64,000 bases of DNA from Bin5 sp965242905 (GTDB lineage Bacteria; Chloroflexota; Anaerolineae; Caldilineales; Caldilineaceae), in contig CBDETM010000002.1 in NCBI GenBank assembly GCA_965242905.1, forward strand, positions 5,270,001 through 5,334,000, read 5' to 3'. Of this stretch, positions 8,939 through 17,332 are shown piece by piece. The notes below the pieces were generated by a model, which worked only from the letters and a program-made list of their open reading frames with translations, was not told where the DNA came from and did not search any database. The translations under genes were made by a program, and so were the position numbers. Each line of letters opens with the position of its first letter. The first letter of the stretch is position 1.

Positions 8939-9004
8939 AGGAGAGGGGGCGTTGCGGGGGCGGAGCCCCCGCACAAGGGAGGGCCGAATAGGCCCGACCG
9001 CCCA
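8939..9004 (+). repeat. 66-bp GC-rich core repeat, copy A
   Basis: Identical base for base to 28635-28700 and 48921-48986, all in the same orientation. Predicted fold: outer stem GGGCG/CGCCC, hairpin GCGGGGGC-GGA-GCCCCCGC (8 bp), and hairpin GGGCC-GAATA-GGCCC (5 bp), together a three-way junction. Intergenic in all three places. Probably a small non-autonomous mobile element or a REP-like sequence; function unknown. Confidence 0.9.
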
Positions 9005-9010
9005 GAAATG

Positions 9011-9044
9011 CAGTGGTCAGTGATCAGTGGTCAGTGATCAGTTA
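9011..9044 (+). repeat. Short direct repeats of CAGTGGTCAGTGAT type
   Basis: The unit CAGTGGTCAGTGAT occurs twice in tandem and is followed by a partial third unit. It begins six bases after core repeat A. Non-coding. The rest of the 8679-9218 gap shows no gene. Confidence 0.6.
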
Positions 9045-9218
9045 CCACGCCGAATTGTTTGGAGTGGGTGCAGAGAGGAGAGAGACTTATTGGCTCTCAT
9101 TGTTCATGGTCGTGAACTGATGGTGGCTGAATGGTCAAGTTCTGTTTGATTGCAGTGGCGAAAGTCGGATTCTGTGGGGAGACGATTGGCAGCTTCTATT
9201 CGAAAGGACTGACGGCCG

Positions 9219-9581
9219 ATGACCGGGAACACGCTTGAACAGCAGCTGGTGAATTGTATCGGTGCCTTTCAGGACGGATCGCTTAGTGAAGAGATGCTGC
9301 GTGAGGCGCTGGAAACAGCCCGCAGCGACAACGGAAAGTGCCAGGACATTCTCTACTTGCAAGCAATCAGTACTTCACTTGCCAGTCAGGTGCAAGGTAT
9401 GTTGATGATGGAGAATGGCGAAATTGCTGACGAGATCGCGGACCCAGAGGAGTGGCCGTACCAGACTGTGCTGGAGGCAGTTCGAGACGGGTGGCGGGTC
9501 GTTCAGTTTCCGAACCTGGCCTTGTTATTGGATGAAACAAGGACGTATGGACTTGGTTGTGAGTTTATCCTTGAGCGCTAA
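9219..9581 (+). CDS. Hypothetical protein, 120 aa
   Basis: No recognised family. Acidic and mostly helical, without a signal peptide, membrane segment or cysteine cluster. The ATG at 9219 follows GAAAGGACTGACGGCCG, a weak but acceptable ribosome-binding site. It ends 16 bp before a PhyH-type gene on the same strand, so the two may be cotranscribed. Coding is supported by its full-length open frame and gene-like spacing. It could be a small partner or regulator of the downstream dioxygenase, but nothing in the sequence shows this. Confidence 0.55.
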   Translation: MTGNTLEQQLVNCIGAFQDGSLSEEMLREALETARSDNGKCQDILYLQAISTSLASQVQGMLMMENGEIADEIADPEEWPYQTVLEAVRDGWRVVQFPNLALLLDETRTYGLGCEFILER

Positions 9582-9597
9582 CCAGTGACTCTGCAAA

Positions 9598-10374
9598 GTG
9601 AAGGGGCTGCCAAAAGTGAGCGTACAAGAGGCAATTGATCATCTGGACCTGTTTGGGTATTGCGTGTTGGAGGAGGCGATCCCGGCGGAACTGGCAGAGA
9701 GTATTACGGAGAAGCTGTTTGCATTGCACGAGGACCCCGGTAACCGCATCTACTTTCAGGATCCCAACGATGATCTGTACCAGACGCTGTTCGGCCTCCT
9801 GAATCTGGACAGTTCGAGCTGGACATGCGCGGCCCATCCGGACGTGCTGGCTGTGGTCAGACATTTCCTCGGGGAGGATATTCGACTGGCGGAGGCGTGT
9901 TCGAAATGGGTCAAGCCGGGGGCTCCTGCCGGGGGCGTGCACACGGACTCGGCGCAGGACTTGCCGGAGCTTCTGCCGGACACGCCGTGGATGATCAACT
10001 CGATCTGGATGATGACCGACTTCACTGAAGAGATCGGAGCCACGCGCATCATGCCTACCAGCCACCGATTGCGAAAGCGACCGCCGCGCGGGATGAAGGC
10101 AGACGACAGGCGGCTTCTGCCGATCACTGGACGCCGCGGCTCGGTGTTTCTGTGGCATGGCGGAGTTTGGCATGCCAACGGCGCCAACACGACAGCGGAC
10201 CAGCACAGAATGGCCCTGAATATCGCCTACTACCCACCGTGGTGGAACCTGGCGCGGGAGGGCGGTCATCAGCCGATCTGGCCGGAGACGTTTGAGCGCA
10301 TGCCCCCTGAGCTGCAGAGGCTCACTCGCAACAGGGTAGCAAGGGAGCGGGAAGAGATTTACGAACGGCGATGA
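9598..10374 (+). CDS. Phytanoyl-CoA dioxygenase (PhyH) family protein 1
   Basis: 258 residues from a GTG start. The iron-binding facial triad of the Fe(II)/2-oxoglutarate double-stranded beta-helix is present: H115 and D117 (HTD) and H192 (VWHANG). R204 is placed to bind 2-oxoglutarate. The family hydroxylates a wide range of substrates, including phytanoyl-CoA, ectoine and natural products. It lies between a small unknown gene and a second PhyH. At least four paralogues occur in this window, with low overall similarity, so substrates probably differ. Confidence 0.85.
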   Translation: MKGLPKVSVQEAIDHLDLFGYCVLEEAIPAELAESITEKLFALHEDPGNRIYFQDPNDDLYQTLFGLLNLDSSSWTCAAHPDVLAVVRHFLGEDIRLAEACSKWVKPGAPAGGVHTDSAQDLPELLPDTPWMINSIWMMTDFTEEIGATRIMPTSHRLRKRPPRGMKADDRRLLPITGRRGSVFLWHGGVWHANGANTTADQHRMALNIAYYPPWWNLAREGGHQPIWPETFERMPPELQRLTRNRVAREREEIYERR

Positions 10375-10503
10375 AATGTCCCATCGGCTGAGAATCAATC
10401 GAAGAATGCTTTGGACCGGTTTGCGTCAAAAGGTGCCTGGTTGAAAAGCGTCAGAGTCATATGAAGGCGTGCAATCCGCATTGATGCAAGGAGATAAGCG
10501 ATC

Positions 10504-11334
10504 ATGAGAACCCACTCTTGCCGGCCTGGGCTGAAGGACACTGAAGTTCTGGAATTCTGCAAACGGGGCTTTCTGGTATTGGAAGGCGTGGTGCCAGACG
10601 ACACCAACCGACGCACAGTCGAGTATCTGGACAGGTACCCGTCGCATGAACCGTCGGAGATACTGCATGAGGACTGGTTTGTCGACAATGTGATTCTGAA
10701 CGAACAGGCTGCGGGGGCAGTCCGATGCCTGTTGGGACAGAACTTTGGGTTGCCGATTATTATGAGCAACCACCGCGTAGAGTGCCCGTCGCCGGCCCAG
10801 GGTTGGCACCGGGATGGCAACTCCAAACATGGTCCAGCTCTGAACTATCTCCAGGTCTTCTACTATCCCGAGGACTGTCCGATTGAGCTAGGACCCACGG
10901 AGCTGCTGCCCGGGTCCCATTTTCTTTTTTCATTGTCAAAGAGGATGGGTCACTACGGCGGCATTCGCGGTGCGTACCGGGCGGCTGCACCAGCTGGAAC
11001 GATCTTCCTGACCGTCTATTCGATTTGGCATCGTCGTTCCGTTGCCAGCGGTACGGGGGTGCGCAATTTGCTGAAGTACAACTACTGGCGCACGGAGGCA
11101 CCCCACAGGGACTGGATCCGAGAACCTGACTTCGACATTGCCACTGCGAACTACAAGCTGGAAGACCCCACGTATCGAGAGCAATTTCGCGACTGCAACG
11201 ATGCTGCCGAGATGTTTTTCTGGCTGCACGGCCGGTCGGACTCATTCGCGCTGGCAGGGGGCCAGGGCTGGCCGCTCAACGAGAACGTCGGCAAATACTT
11301 GGACAGTCCCTATGGTGTTCCCGAGTCACATTAG
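10504..11334 (+). CDS. Phytanoyl-CoA dioxygenase (PhyH) family protein 2
   Basis: 276 residues, ATG at 10504 preceded by AAGGAG. Iron ligands H102-x-D104 (WHRDG) and H176 (IWHRR), and 2-oxoglutarate arginine candidate R187, are all in the expected order. It lies 129 bp after the first PhyH and is followed by a thiamine-diphosphate enzyme. Probably an active oxygenase; substrate unknown. Confidence 0.85.
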   Translation: MRTHSCRPGLKDTEVLEFCKRGFLVLEGVVPDDTNRRTVEYLDRYPSHEPSEILHEDWFVDNVILNEQAAGAVRCLLGQNFGLPIIMSNHRVECPSPAQGWHRDGNSKHGPALNYLQVFYYPEDCPIELGPTELLPGSHFLFSLSKRMGHYGGIRGAYRAAAPAGTIFLTVYSIWHRRSVASGTGVRNLLKYNYWRTEAPHRDWIREPDFDIATANYKLEDPTYREQFRDCNDAAEMFFWLHGRSDSFALAGGQGWPLNENVGKYLDSPYGVPESH

Positions 11335-11429
11335 TCTGCCTCCCGTCATTTGACGGAGCCTCTTGAACATGGCTGTTTTCCAGGCTTCGAGTTGGGCCAA
11401 AAGATTTGGAGAGCTGCAGGAAACCGATA

Positions 11430-13178
11430 ATGGCTCGAATGCGCTGCGCTGAGGCGTTAGTCAGAGCGCTGGAACTGGAAGGGGTCAGGCACGTTTTTGG
11501 GCACCCCGGACACGGCAACACCAACATTCTGGACGCGATATACGACTCATCGCAGATAGAGTTCAAGTTGACGCGCCATGAACAGGCGGCTGCGCATATC
11601 GCTGACGGGTATGCGCGCATCTCCGGCGAAATCGGTGTCTGCTGCGCTTCGGTGGGACCGGGGCCGGCGAATATGGTGATGGGCCTGGCATCGGCTGCGG
11701 CCGCTTCGAGCCCGGTCGTGGCCATTTTTGGGGGTGTGATCTCGCGTTGGGTGGGGCGAGGTCAGTTGCAGGAGACGAGCCCGTTCTACGGTCTGCCGGA
11801 CCAGAGTTTTGTGCAGGTCTTGCAGCCGGTGGTAAAGAAGGTATGGCAGGTGCAGCATCCGGACCTGATTCCTGAGGTCGTGCGCAAGGCGTTTGGGCTG
11901 GCGCGGGCTGGCAACCCCGGCCCGGTCGCAATTGAAATCCCCTGGGACATGCAGGCAGAATTCCACGACTTTGACGAGATTCCTGATCCCAAGCAGTTTG
12001 GTTACGCCGGAAGGGTGCGCGCGGATGCGACGGCGATTGCACAGGCGGCAGAGGCGCTGCATCAGGCGACCCATCCGATAATCGCGGCGGGTTACGGAGC
12101 GGTTCTCTCCGACGCCGGGCCCGAAATCAAGAAGCTCGCCGAACTGCTGGGCGCGCCAGTAGCTACTTCCTATGCCGCCAAAGGGATTTTGGCCGAAGAC
12201 CATTCGCAGAGCGTAGGAAGCCTGGGCTGGCTCGGCCATCCGAGCGCGCACGAGTACATCAGGGAATACGCGGATGTTGTGCTGGCAGTCGGTTTCAGTT
12301 TTTCGGATCTGTCGACGTGCTGGTGGACGGAGGGCATGCCTTTCGTCGAGCAGAATCGCTTTGTCCAGATCGATATAGACGCCAACCAGATCGGACGAAT
12401 CTATCCTGTGGAGGTTGGACTGCTTGGCGATGCAAAGGCCACTCTACACGAAATAGTTGAAGCGTTGTCGGCTATGGAGGCCCCCCAATACAGGGAGGCG
12501 AACCAGGAGCTTACAGAGAAAGTCAAGTCCGTTTTTTGCATGGATATTCCCGACGAAGGGAGCGGCGCCACGGGCATGGAGCCGCTGCGGGTGGTCGAGG
12601 AACTGCGACGGGTCCTGCCGAGAGACATTCTTTTTTCGCTGGATACCGGCGACCACAACCACTATTTCGGCGCGTTCTTTCCCATCTATTCGCCGCGCCG
12701 GTTGCTCTACCCCGGAGGATGGACGCCGATGGGGTTCGGCCCTACTTCCATAATTGGGGGCAAGCTGGCACGGCCTGAGCTGCCGGCCGTCTGCGTGACG
12801 GGTGACGGGGGCTTTCTGATGGTGTGCCAGGAGGTGATCACGGCAGTCGAGTGGGGGCTTCCGGTCGTGTGGATCGTGTTCAACAACCAGGCGCTTGGCG
12901 CCATTCGCGGCGGTCAGCAGGGCAGCTACGATGGACGGGTTATCGGCACTGAGTTTTGCGAGAATGCGGACTACGCGGCACTGGCCAAGTCGCTGAAGGC
13001 CGAGGGGTTGACGGTCAACAGGTACTGCGAGATCGAAGATGCGATGAGCTACGCCCTGGCGTGCGGCAGGCCGTGCGTCATTGATATGGAAATTGCGCGA
13101 GACCCGGTGCCTCCGCCGATCGCGGGGATGTGGTTCGAGCCGGAGCGGGATGAGATTCCACCCAGACCGCGGCGTTGA
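11430..13178 (+). CDS. Thiamine diphosphate-dependent enzyme, acetolactate synthase-like
   Basis: 582 residues. ATG at 11430 is preferred over an in-frame TTG at 11406 because the protein then begins at the usual point of the family's N-terminal domain. Three-domain layout: pyrimidine-binding domain with the catalytic glutamate E51 (RHEQAA); central domain (about 190-320); and C-terminal diphosphate-binding domain with GDG at 458-460 followed by the NN motif (VFNNQALG). Relatives are acetolactate synthase, oxalyl-CoA decarboxylase, benzoylformate decarboxylase and sulfoacetaldehyde acetyltransferase. No regulatory IlvN subunit is nearby and the neighbours are dioxygenases, which favours a catabolic decarboxylase or ligase over branched-chain amino acid synthesis. 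Confidence 0.85.
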   Translation: MARMRCAEALVRALELEGVRHVFGHPGHGNTNILDAIYDSSQIEFKLTRHEQAAAHIADGYARISGEIGVCCASVGPGPANMVMGLASAAAASSPVVAIFGGVISRWVGRGQLQETSPFYGLPDQSFVQVLQPVVKKVWQVQHPDLIPEVVRKAFGLARAGNPGPVAIEIPWDMQAEFHDFDEIPDPKQFGYAGRVRADATAIAQAAEALHQATHPIIAAGYGAVLSDAGPEIKKLAELLGAPVATSYAAKGILAEDHSQSVGSLGWLGHPSAHEYIREYADVVLAVGFSFSDLSTCWWTEGMPFVEQNRFVQIDIDANQIGRIYPVEVGLLGDAKATLHEIVEALSAMEAPQYREANQELTEKVKSVFCMDIPDEGSGATGMEPLRVVEELRRVLPRDILFSLDTGDHNHYFGAFFPIYSPRRLLYPGGWTPMGFGPTSIIGGKLARPELPAVCVTGDGGFLMVCQEVITAVEWGLPVVWIVFNNQALGAIRGGQQGSYDGRVIGTEFCENADYAALAKSLKAEGLTVNRYCEIEDAMSYALACGRPCVIDMEIARDPVPPPIAGMWFEPERDEIPPRPRR

Positions 13179-13291
13179 GGTTGGGGGCGACTTTTCCGGA
13201 ATCGCTGGCGGCAGAGAGAACGGGAATCACATATAGAAGTTCGATGGCGGGCCGTAAGGGCCCGTTTTCACGAGACAGAAGGGAAGAGACG

Positions 13292-14269
13292 ATGAGATTG
13301 GGCAGCGGCCAATTTGTCTATGAAGAGGTTGATGGCTGGGGTGAAGTTCCTGACGGTTGGAAGATCGGTGAGGCGCCGGGCGTGGCGGTGGACTCAAAGG
13401 ACAGGGTATATATCTTCTGTCGGAGCGAGCACCCAATCATTGTGTTCGACCGAGACGGCCGGTTTTTGCGTGCGTGGGGCGAAGGGATGATCAAGCGGGC
13501 GCACGATATTATCGTCGGTCCGGATGATTCGATCTATTGCGTCGACGACTGGGGCCATGCTGTACACAAGTTTACCCCTGAGGGTGAGCTCCTCATGTCG
13601 ATGGAGACGGCGGACAATCCGGCTGATACCGGGTACGTCTGGGATGTTCAGAAGGAGGTGCTGCGCGCGGGCCCGCCATTCAACTACCCTACCGGGATAG
13701 CACTTTCTCCGGATGGCGAACTCTACGTTTCGGATGGCTATGGAAACGCTCGCGTACACAAGTTCACGGCGGCGGGTGAATTGCTGTTTTCCTGGGGTGA
13801 GCCGGGAACCGGCGCCGGACAGTTCGTTACGCCGCACAATGTGTGCGTGGACAGAGACGGCACTGTTTATGTAGCCGACCGGCAGAACCGGCGAATGCAG
13901 CTCTTCGACTCGCAAGGCGAGTTCATTGGACAGTGGGACGATGTCTGGTGGCCCTGCGACATGTGCATAGACGGGGAAGGTAACATGTATCTGGCAGAGG
14001 TGGGCGGCATTTTCATGGGGGAAACGAAGGTACCCGTCCCCGAGAATCCGCCGGCCCGTATCACGGTGCGAGATCTGAGCGGCAAGATCCTGAGCGAGTG
14101 GGGGATAGAGGATCCTTACGGCTCCGGTCGCTATTTCAGCCCGCACAACATTGCGTTCGATTCGCGGGGTGATCTGTACGTGGGGGAGGTTGCGTTTTCG
14201 TACCCGGACGGGACGACTCCGAAGGACTGGCGCGTGTTGAGGAAGTACGTGAGGAGGACGACAGAATGA
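13292..14269 (+). CDS. NHL-repeat beta-propeller protein
   Basis: 325 residues. The ATG at 13292 follows GAAGGGAAGAGACG and removes 39 residues of an implausible upstream extension. The sequence is a run of NHL-like blades (for example GIALSPDGELYVSDGYGNARVHKF and the GDLYVGEV strand near the end), expected to close into a six-bladed propeller as in peptidyl-hydroxyglycine alpha-amidating lyase. No signal peptide is visible. Its final bases overlap the start of the third PhyH gene (ATGA), so the two are translationally coupled and likely act together, perhaps as lyase and hydroxylase. That pairing is inference. Confidence 0.8.
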   Translation: MRLGSGQFVYEEVDGWGEVPDGWKIGEAPGVAVDSKDRVYIFCRSEHPIIVFDRDGRFLRAWGEGMIKRAHDIIVGPDDSIYCVDDWGHAVHKFTPEGELLMSMETADNPADTGYVWDVQKEVLRAGPPFNYPTGIALSPDGELYVSDGYGNARVHKFTAAGELLFSWGEPGTGAGQFVTPHNVCVDRDGTVYVADRQNRRMQLFDSQGEFIGQWDDVWWPCDMCIDGEGNMYLAEVGGIFMGETKVPVPENPPARITVRDLSGKILSEWGIEDPYGSGRYFSPHNIAFDSRGDLYVGEVAFSYPDGTTPKDWRVLRKYVRRTTE

Positions 14270-15198
14270 TGGATCACGAAGTGCTCTCGATTCACGGCAA
14301 GCCGTTGGACACAGATCCCGACAGTTTCGGCGAGTTGCGCTCTTCTGCGGACGCTGTTGATGACTTCGACGCACTGCGGGCCAGATTTGAGGCGGACGGA
14401 TACCTTTATTTGCCGCGACTGCTTGACGTGGACACGTTAACGGCGGCGCGGGTGACGATGTTGGAAGCCCTGGCTGCTCTGGACTTCATCGACACGGAAT
14501 ACCCGCTGCGGGATGGTGTGGCGAAGCGAGAATGCAATGTTTCAGCGAGGGAGATGGTGGGGCTTTCCAAGAACAACGAACCGTTGCGGCAGGTGCTGTT
14601 TTCAGGGCCGATGATGGCCTTTTATGAGAAGTTCCTGGGCGGGCCGGTTCGACCGCTCGACTTCACGTGGTGCCGCGTCAAGTCGTCCGGCACGGAGACG
14701 GCAACCAATCCTCACTATGACATCGTTTTCATGGGGCGCGGGACGAAGAGTCTTTACACCAGTTGGACGCCGCTAGGCGACACGCCGCGCGCGATGGGGG
14801 GTCTGATGGTCCTGGAGGGTTCTCACCGGCTGGAAGAGATCAAAGCGACCTACGGCCAGTCGGATGTCGACGTCTACTGCACTAACGAGCCGGATTTACA
14901 CGAGTCAGAGACGGGACAGAAGCGCTGGCAGGGGTCTGGCATGGGTACTTTCGCCAGCGATGCCATCGCGTTGCGGGAGAGGCTGAATGGTCGATGGCTA
15001 ACAACCGACTATGAGCTAGGCGATCTCCTGGTATTCAGTATGTACACGATGCACGCGAGCATGGACAACCTGACAGACAGGTTGCGGCTCTCGACGGATA
15101 CGCGTTATCAGCTTGCTTCGGAACCTGTAGACGAGCGTTGGATTGGCGACAATCCGATTGCCCACGGGCCTGAGGCGAAGAAGGGGATCATCTGCTGA
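14266..15198 (+). CDS. Phytanoyl-CoA dioxygenase (PhyH) family protein 3
   Basis: 310 residues, starting inside the stop of the NHL gene (ATGA overlap). Iron ligands H150-x-D152 (PHYD) and H263 (MHASMD), with R272 or R274 for 2-oxoglutarate. Residues before about 30 are not part of the fold. The tight coupling to a six-bladed propeller recalls the two-step peptide amidation of animals (hydroxylase plus lyase), but that hydroxylase is copper-dependent and unrelated, so the parallel is only suggestive. Last gene of the left-hand + strand block. Confidence 0.83.
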   Translation: MMDHEVLSIHGKPLDTDPDSFGELRSSADAVDDFDALRARFEADGYLYLPRLLDVDTLTAARVTMLEALAALDFIDTEYPLRDGVAKRECNVSAREMVGLSKNNEPLRQVLFSGPMMAFYEKFLGGPVRPLDFTWCRVKSSGTETATNPHYDIVFMGRGTKSLYTSWTPLGDTPRAMGGLMVLEGSHRLEEIKATYGQSDVDVYCTNEPDLHESETGQKRWQGSGMGTFASDAIALRERLNGRWLTTDYELGDLLVFSMYTMHASMDNLTDRLRLSTDTRYQLASEPVDERWIGDNPIAHGPEAKKGIIC

Positions 15199-15216
15199 TG
15201 CAGGGAAGGGGGTTGC

Positions 15217-16278
15217 CTACGTGTTCCTGGGGTCAGGGCAGCGGGAACTGAGCCAGTCCAGGACAGCGCCAATTGGGCGCTCGCGCCCCAGATCATTGTG
15301 CAGTTCGTGGTAGTAGCCCTCATAGAGGCGCAGGCTCTTGTCTTCAGAGCCCATTTTGGCGAAAAACTCCTGAGTAGCTGACGGGACGACCACAGCGTCG
15401 GCAAGCCCCTGCATCATGAGGATTGGAAGTCGAACCTCGTTGGCACGTTCACTCACTTCCTGCATCGTTTCAAAGAACTCAACGACCCAACGAGCACTGC
15501 GCAGGGGGACGCCGAGCGAATCTCTCATGGCAATCTGGACCTCTTCCCAATCACGGGAGAGGATGTCCAGCGTACCGCGCTGGCGGAATGTGAGCTGGGG
15601 CCGGACTCGGTGTGTCAGTTCAAGGATACGCTTCAGGACCCGATTTACCGGTGAAAGGTCGTGCGATTGCAGAGAAGGCGAGGCGATGACAGCCAGATCT
15701 GCGGCACCCGGAGCCTCCATCAGATAGAGAAGGCCGATGAGTCCACCCATTGAATGTCCGTAGAGACAGAAAGGGAGGCCGGGGTTTTCCTTGCGAGCCA
15801 TGGACAGGACCTGTGTTACACCGCTCAGGTAGTCGTGGAAGCCCTGGACATAGCAGCGCGCGCCGCCTGACCGACCGAAGCCCTGGTGGTCGTGGGCATA
15901 GACCAAGTAGCCGGCCTGATGGAGGGACTCGACCAGATGGCGATAGCGCCCGCTGTGTTCTCCCAGCCCGTGGAGGATGAGTACGACGCCACGCGGAGAG
16001 CCCACAGGACGCCAGCGGCTGTAGAATATGGGCAGTCCGCTCTCGCCGCGAAGGTAGCCGGTCGAATGCTGGAGACTCCTGTTGGGATGCTGTGCGTGCT
16101 GAAGCGAAAGAGGATATTCCTCTTCTGAGGGACAGAATTGGACGTCGCGGTTTGGGGTGCGGTTGGGGGAGTGACGACCGCGTCCACCTGTGTTGTGCTC
16201 GTTTTTCAGGTGTGATGGGGGACGGGCTGTATGGTCAACTCTTGCCTTCATGGCTTTCGCCTGACTCTTGGTCGTCAT
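15217..16278 (-). CDS. Alpha/beta hydrolase, monoacylglycerol lipase-like
   Basis: 353 residues if read from the ATG at 16278, or 344 from the ATG at 16251, which has an AGGCG upstream; no later start exists before the fold. The first ~75 residues are low-complexity and not part of the domain. The serine hydrolase fold starts near residue 75, with the HGLGEHSGR oxyanion motif (about 103), nucleophile S176 in GHSMGG, D294 and H324. This pattern matches the Hydrolase_4 group (monoacylglycerol lipases and lysophospholipases). The 5' end overlaps the GNAT gene stop, so it is coupled to that gene in a - strand operon with the Nudix gene. Confidence 0.85.
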   Translation of the reverse strand: MTTKSQAKAMKARVDHTARPPSHLKNEHNTGGRGRHSPNRTPNRDVQFCPSEEEYPLSLQHAQHPNRSLQHSTGYLRGESGLPIFYSRWRPVGSPRGVVLILHGLGEHSGRYRHLVESLHQAGYLVYAHDHQGFGRSGGARCYVQGFHDYLSGVTQVLSMARKENPGLPFCLYGHSMGGLIGLLYLMEAPGAADLAVIASPSLQSHDLSPVNRVLKRILELTHRVRPQLTFRQRGTLDILSRDWEEVQIAMRDSLGVPLRSARWVVEFFETMQEVSERANEVRLPILMMQGLADAVVVPSATQEFFAKMGSEDKSLRLYEGYYHELHNDLGRERPIGAVLDWLSSRCPDPRNT

Positions 16279-17332
16279 CTTCTTTTGACCGGGCCCCGGT
16301 ACTGACGTCGCGGTCCTGCGTGGAATCAGGACCCTCCGGCGGCCATACCGAATCGTACCTGCTTGACCGACTTTCTTCCTGTTCTGCCGTCTCGCCGCTT
16401 GATGCTTCTGTCTCCAGAGCTACGACCCAGCGCTGCCAGGGAGCCTGTTGCCAGTCAAGTCCCAAACTCTCTAAGGAATGCCGGGATTCGTCCAAGTGGC
16501 TGTCACTGAAGGTACGTAGCCGCAAGCGAGTGGTCTGCCCCTGCAAAGTCCTCGCCATATAGGCGACAATCTGTCGTTCCGAATCGGTGCCCCATAGGCG
16601 GGGCGGCAGGGCGATGAGGAGCCGCAGTTCATCACGCCAACGGAACTGCTGAACGAACCCAGCCGCAGTCTCCTCCTGCAGTATGAGGAACACCTTGGAG
16701 GAGCGCAGAGTACTGGAGTGGATGGCGGCAATCATTTCGGTCTCTTCCGCCGATGCCTCCGGGTAGACCGAGGGCAACAGTTCGGACATGCGAGCCCCAA
16801 ACCGGGCAGAGATCTGTGTGGAGATTCGAAAGCCTTCCGGTATCTCAGATGTGTCTGCCAGCGGCAACTCTCCGACCAGCTGCGAGTTCTGATAATCAGC
16901 CGAACCAAGACCGAGTTCGCCAAGTATCTGGGTGACTTCGGCCGGTGAGGCGGTGGCGAAACCAAAGTAGAAGTAGGGGTGGATGCCCTGGTCCTCAACG
17001 TGATCCAAGGCAGCGTCGATGAGGTCTGCGAAGTCCTCACGGTTGTCTTCTACGTTCAGTGGTTCCACATAGGCCCAGTCGAAGGTTCCTGCGGCATCGC
17101 CATCATATTGAACGATGACGAAACCCAAGATGCGGTCGCCCTCGGTTGCCACAAATGTATCCATCTGTTTGCCCAGAAACCGGGGACCAAACCAGTGCAT
17201 AAAGAGGAGATTCCGCCACCAGCTTCCGGCGATCTGTTCCATGCTGCTGACATCGCTGGTGGTGCCTGAGACAAGCAGTTTCAGGACTTCACGAACCTGT
17301 GAGGAGGTTGCCATTCCAATCTCAGTGGCCAT
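16235..17332 (-). CDS. GNAT-like N-acetyltransferase
   Basis: 365 residues. The N-terminal ~150 residues resemble a GNAT acetyltransferase core (VATEGDRILGFVIVQYDGD, then a long helix). The middle (about 150-300) looks like a second, degenerate GNAT-type half, and the last ~50 residues are acidic, disordered and Ser/Glu-rich. A clear acetyl-CoA P-loop is not obvious, so activity is uncertain. Its start overlaps the end of the Nudix gene by 11 bp and its end overlaps the lipase start, indicating a three-gene operon. Confidence 0.65.
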   Translation of the reverse strand: MATEIGMATSSQVREVLKLLVSGTTSDVSSMEQIAGSWWRNLLFMHWFGPRFLGKQMDTFVATEGDRILGFVIVQYDGDAAGTFDWAYVEPLNVEDNREDFADLIDAALDHVEDQGIHPYFYFGFATASPAEVTQILGELGLGSADYQNSQLVGELPLADTSEIPEGFRISTQISARFGARMSELLPSVYPEASAEETEMIAAIHSSTLRSSKVFLILQEETAAGFVQQFRWRDELRLLIALPPRLWGTDSERQIVAYMARTLQGQTTRLRLRTFSDSHLDESRHSLESLGLDWQQAPWQRWVVALETEASSGETAEQEESRSSRYDSVWPPEGPDSTQDRDVSTGARSKEDDDQESGESHEGKS

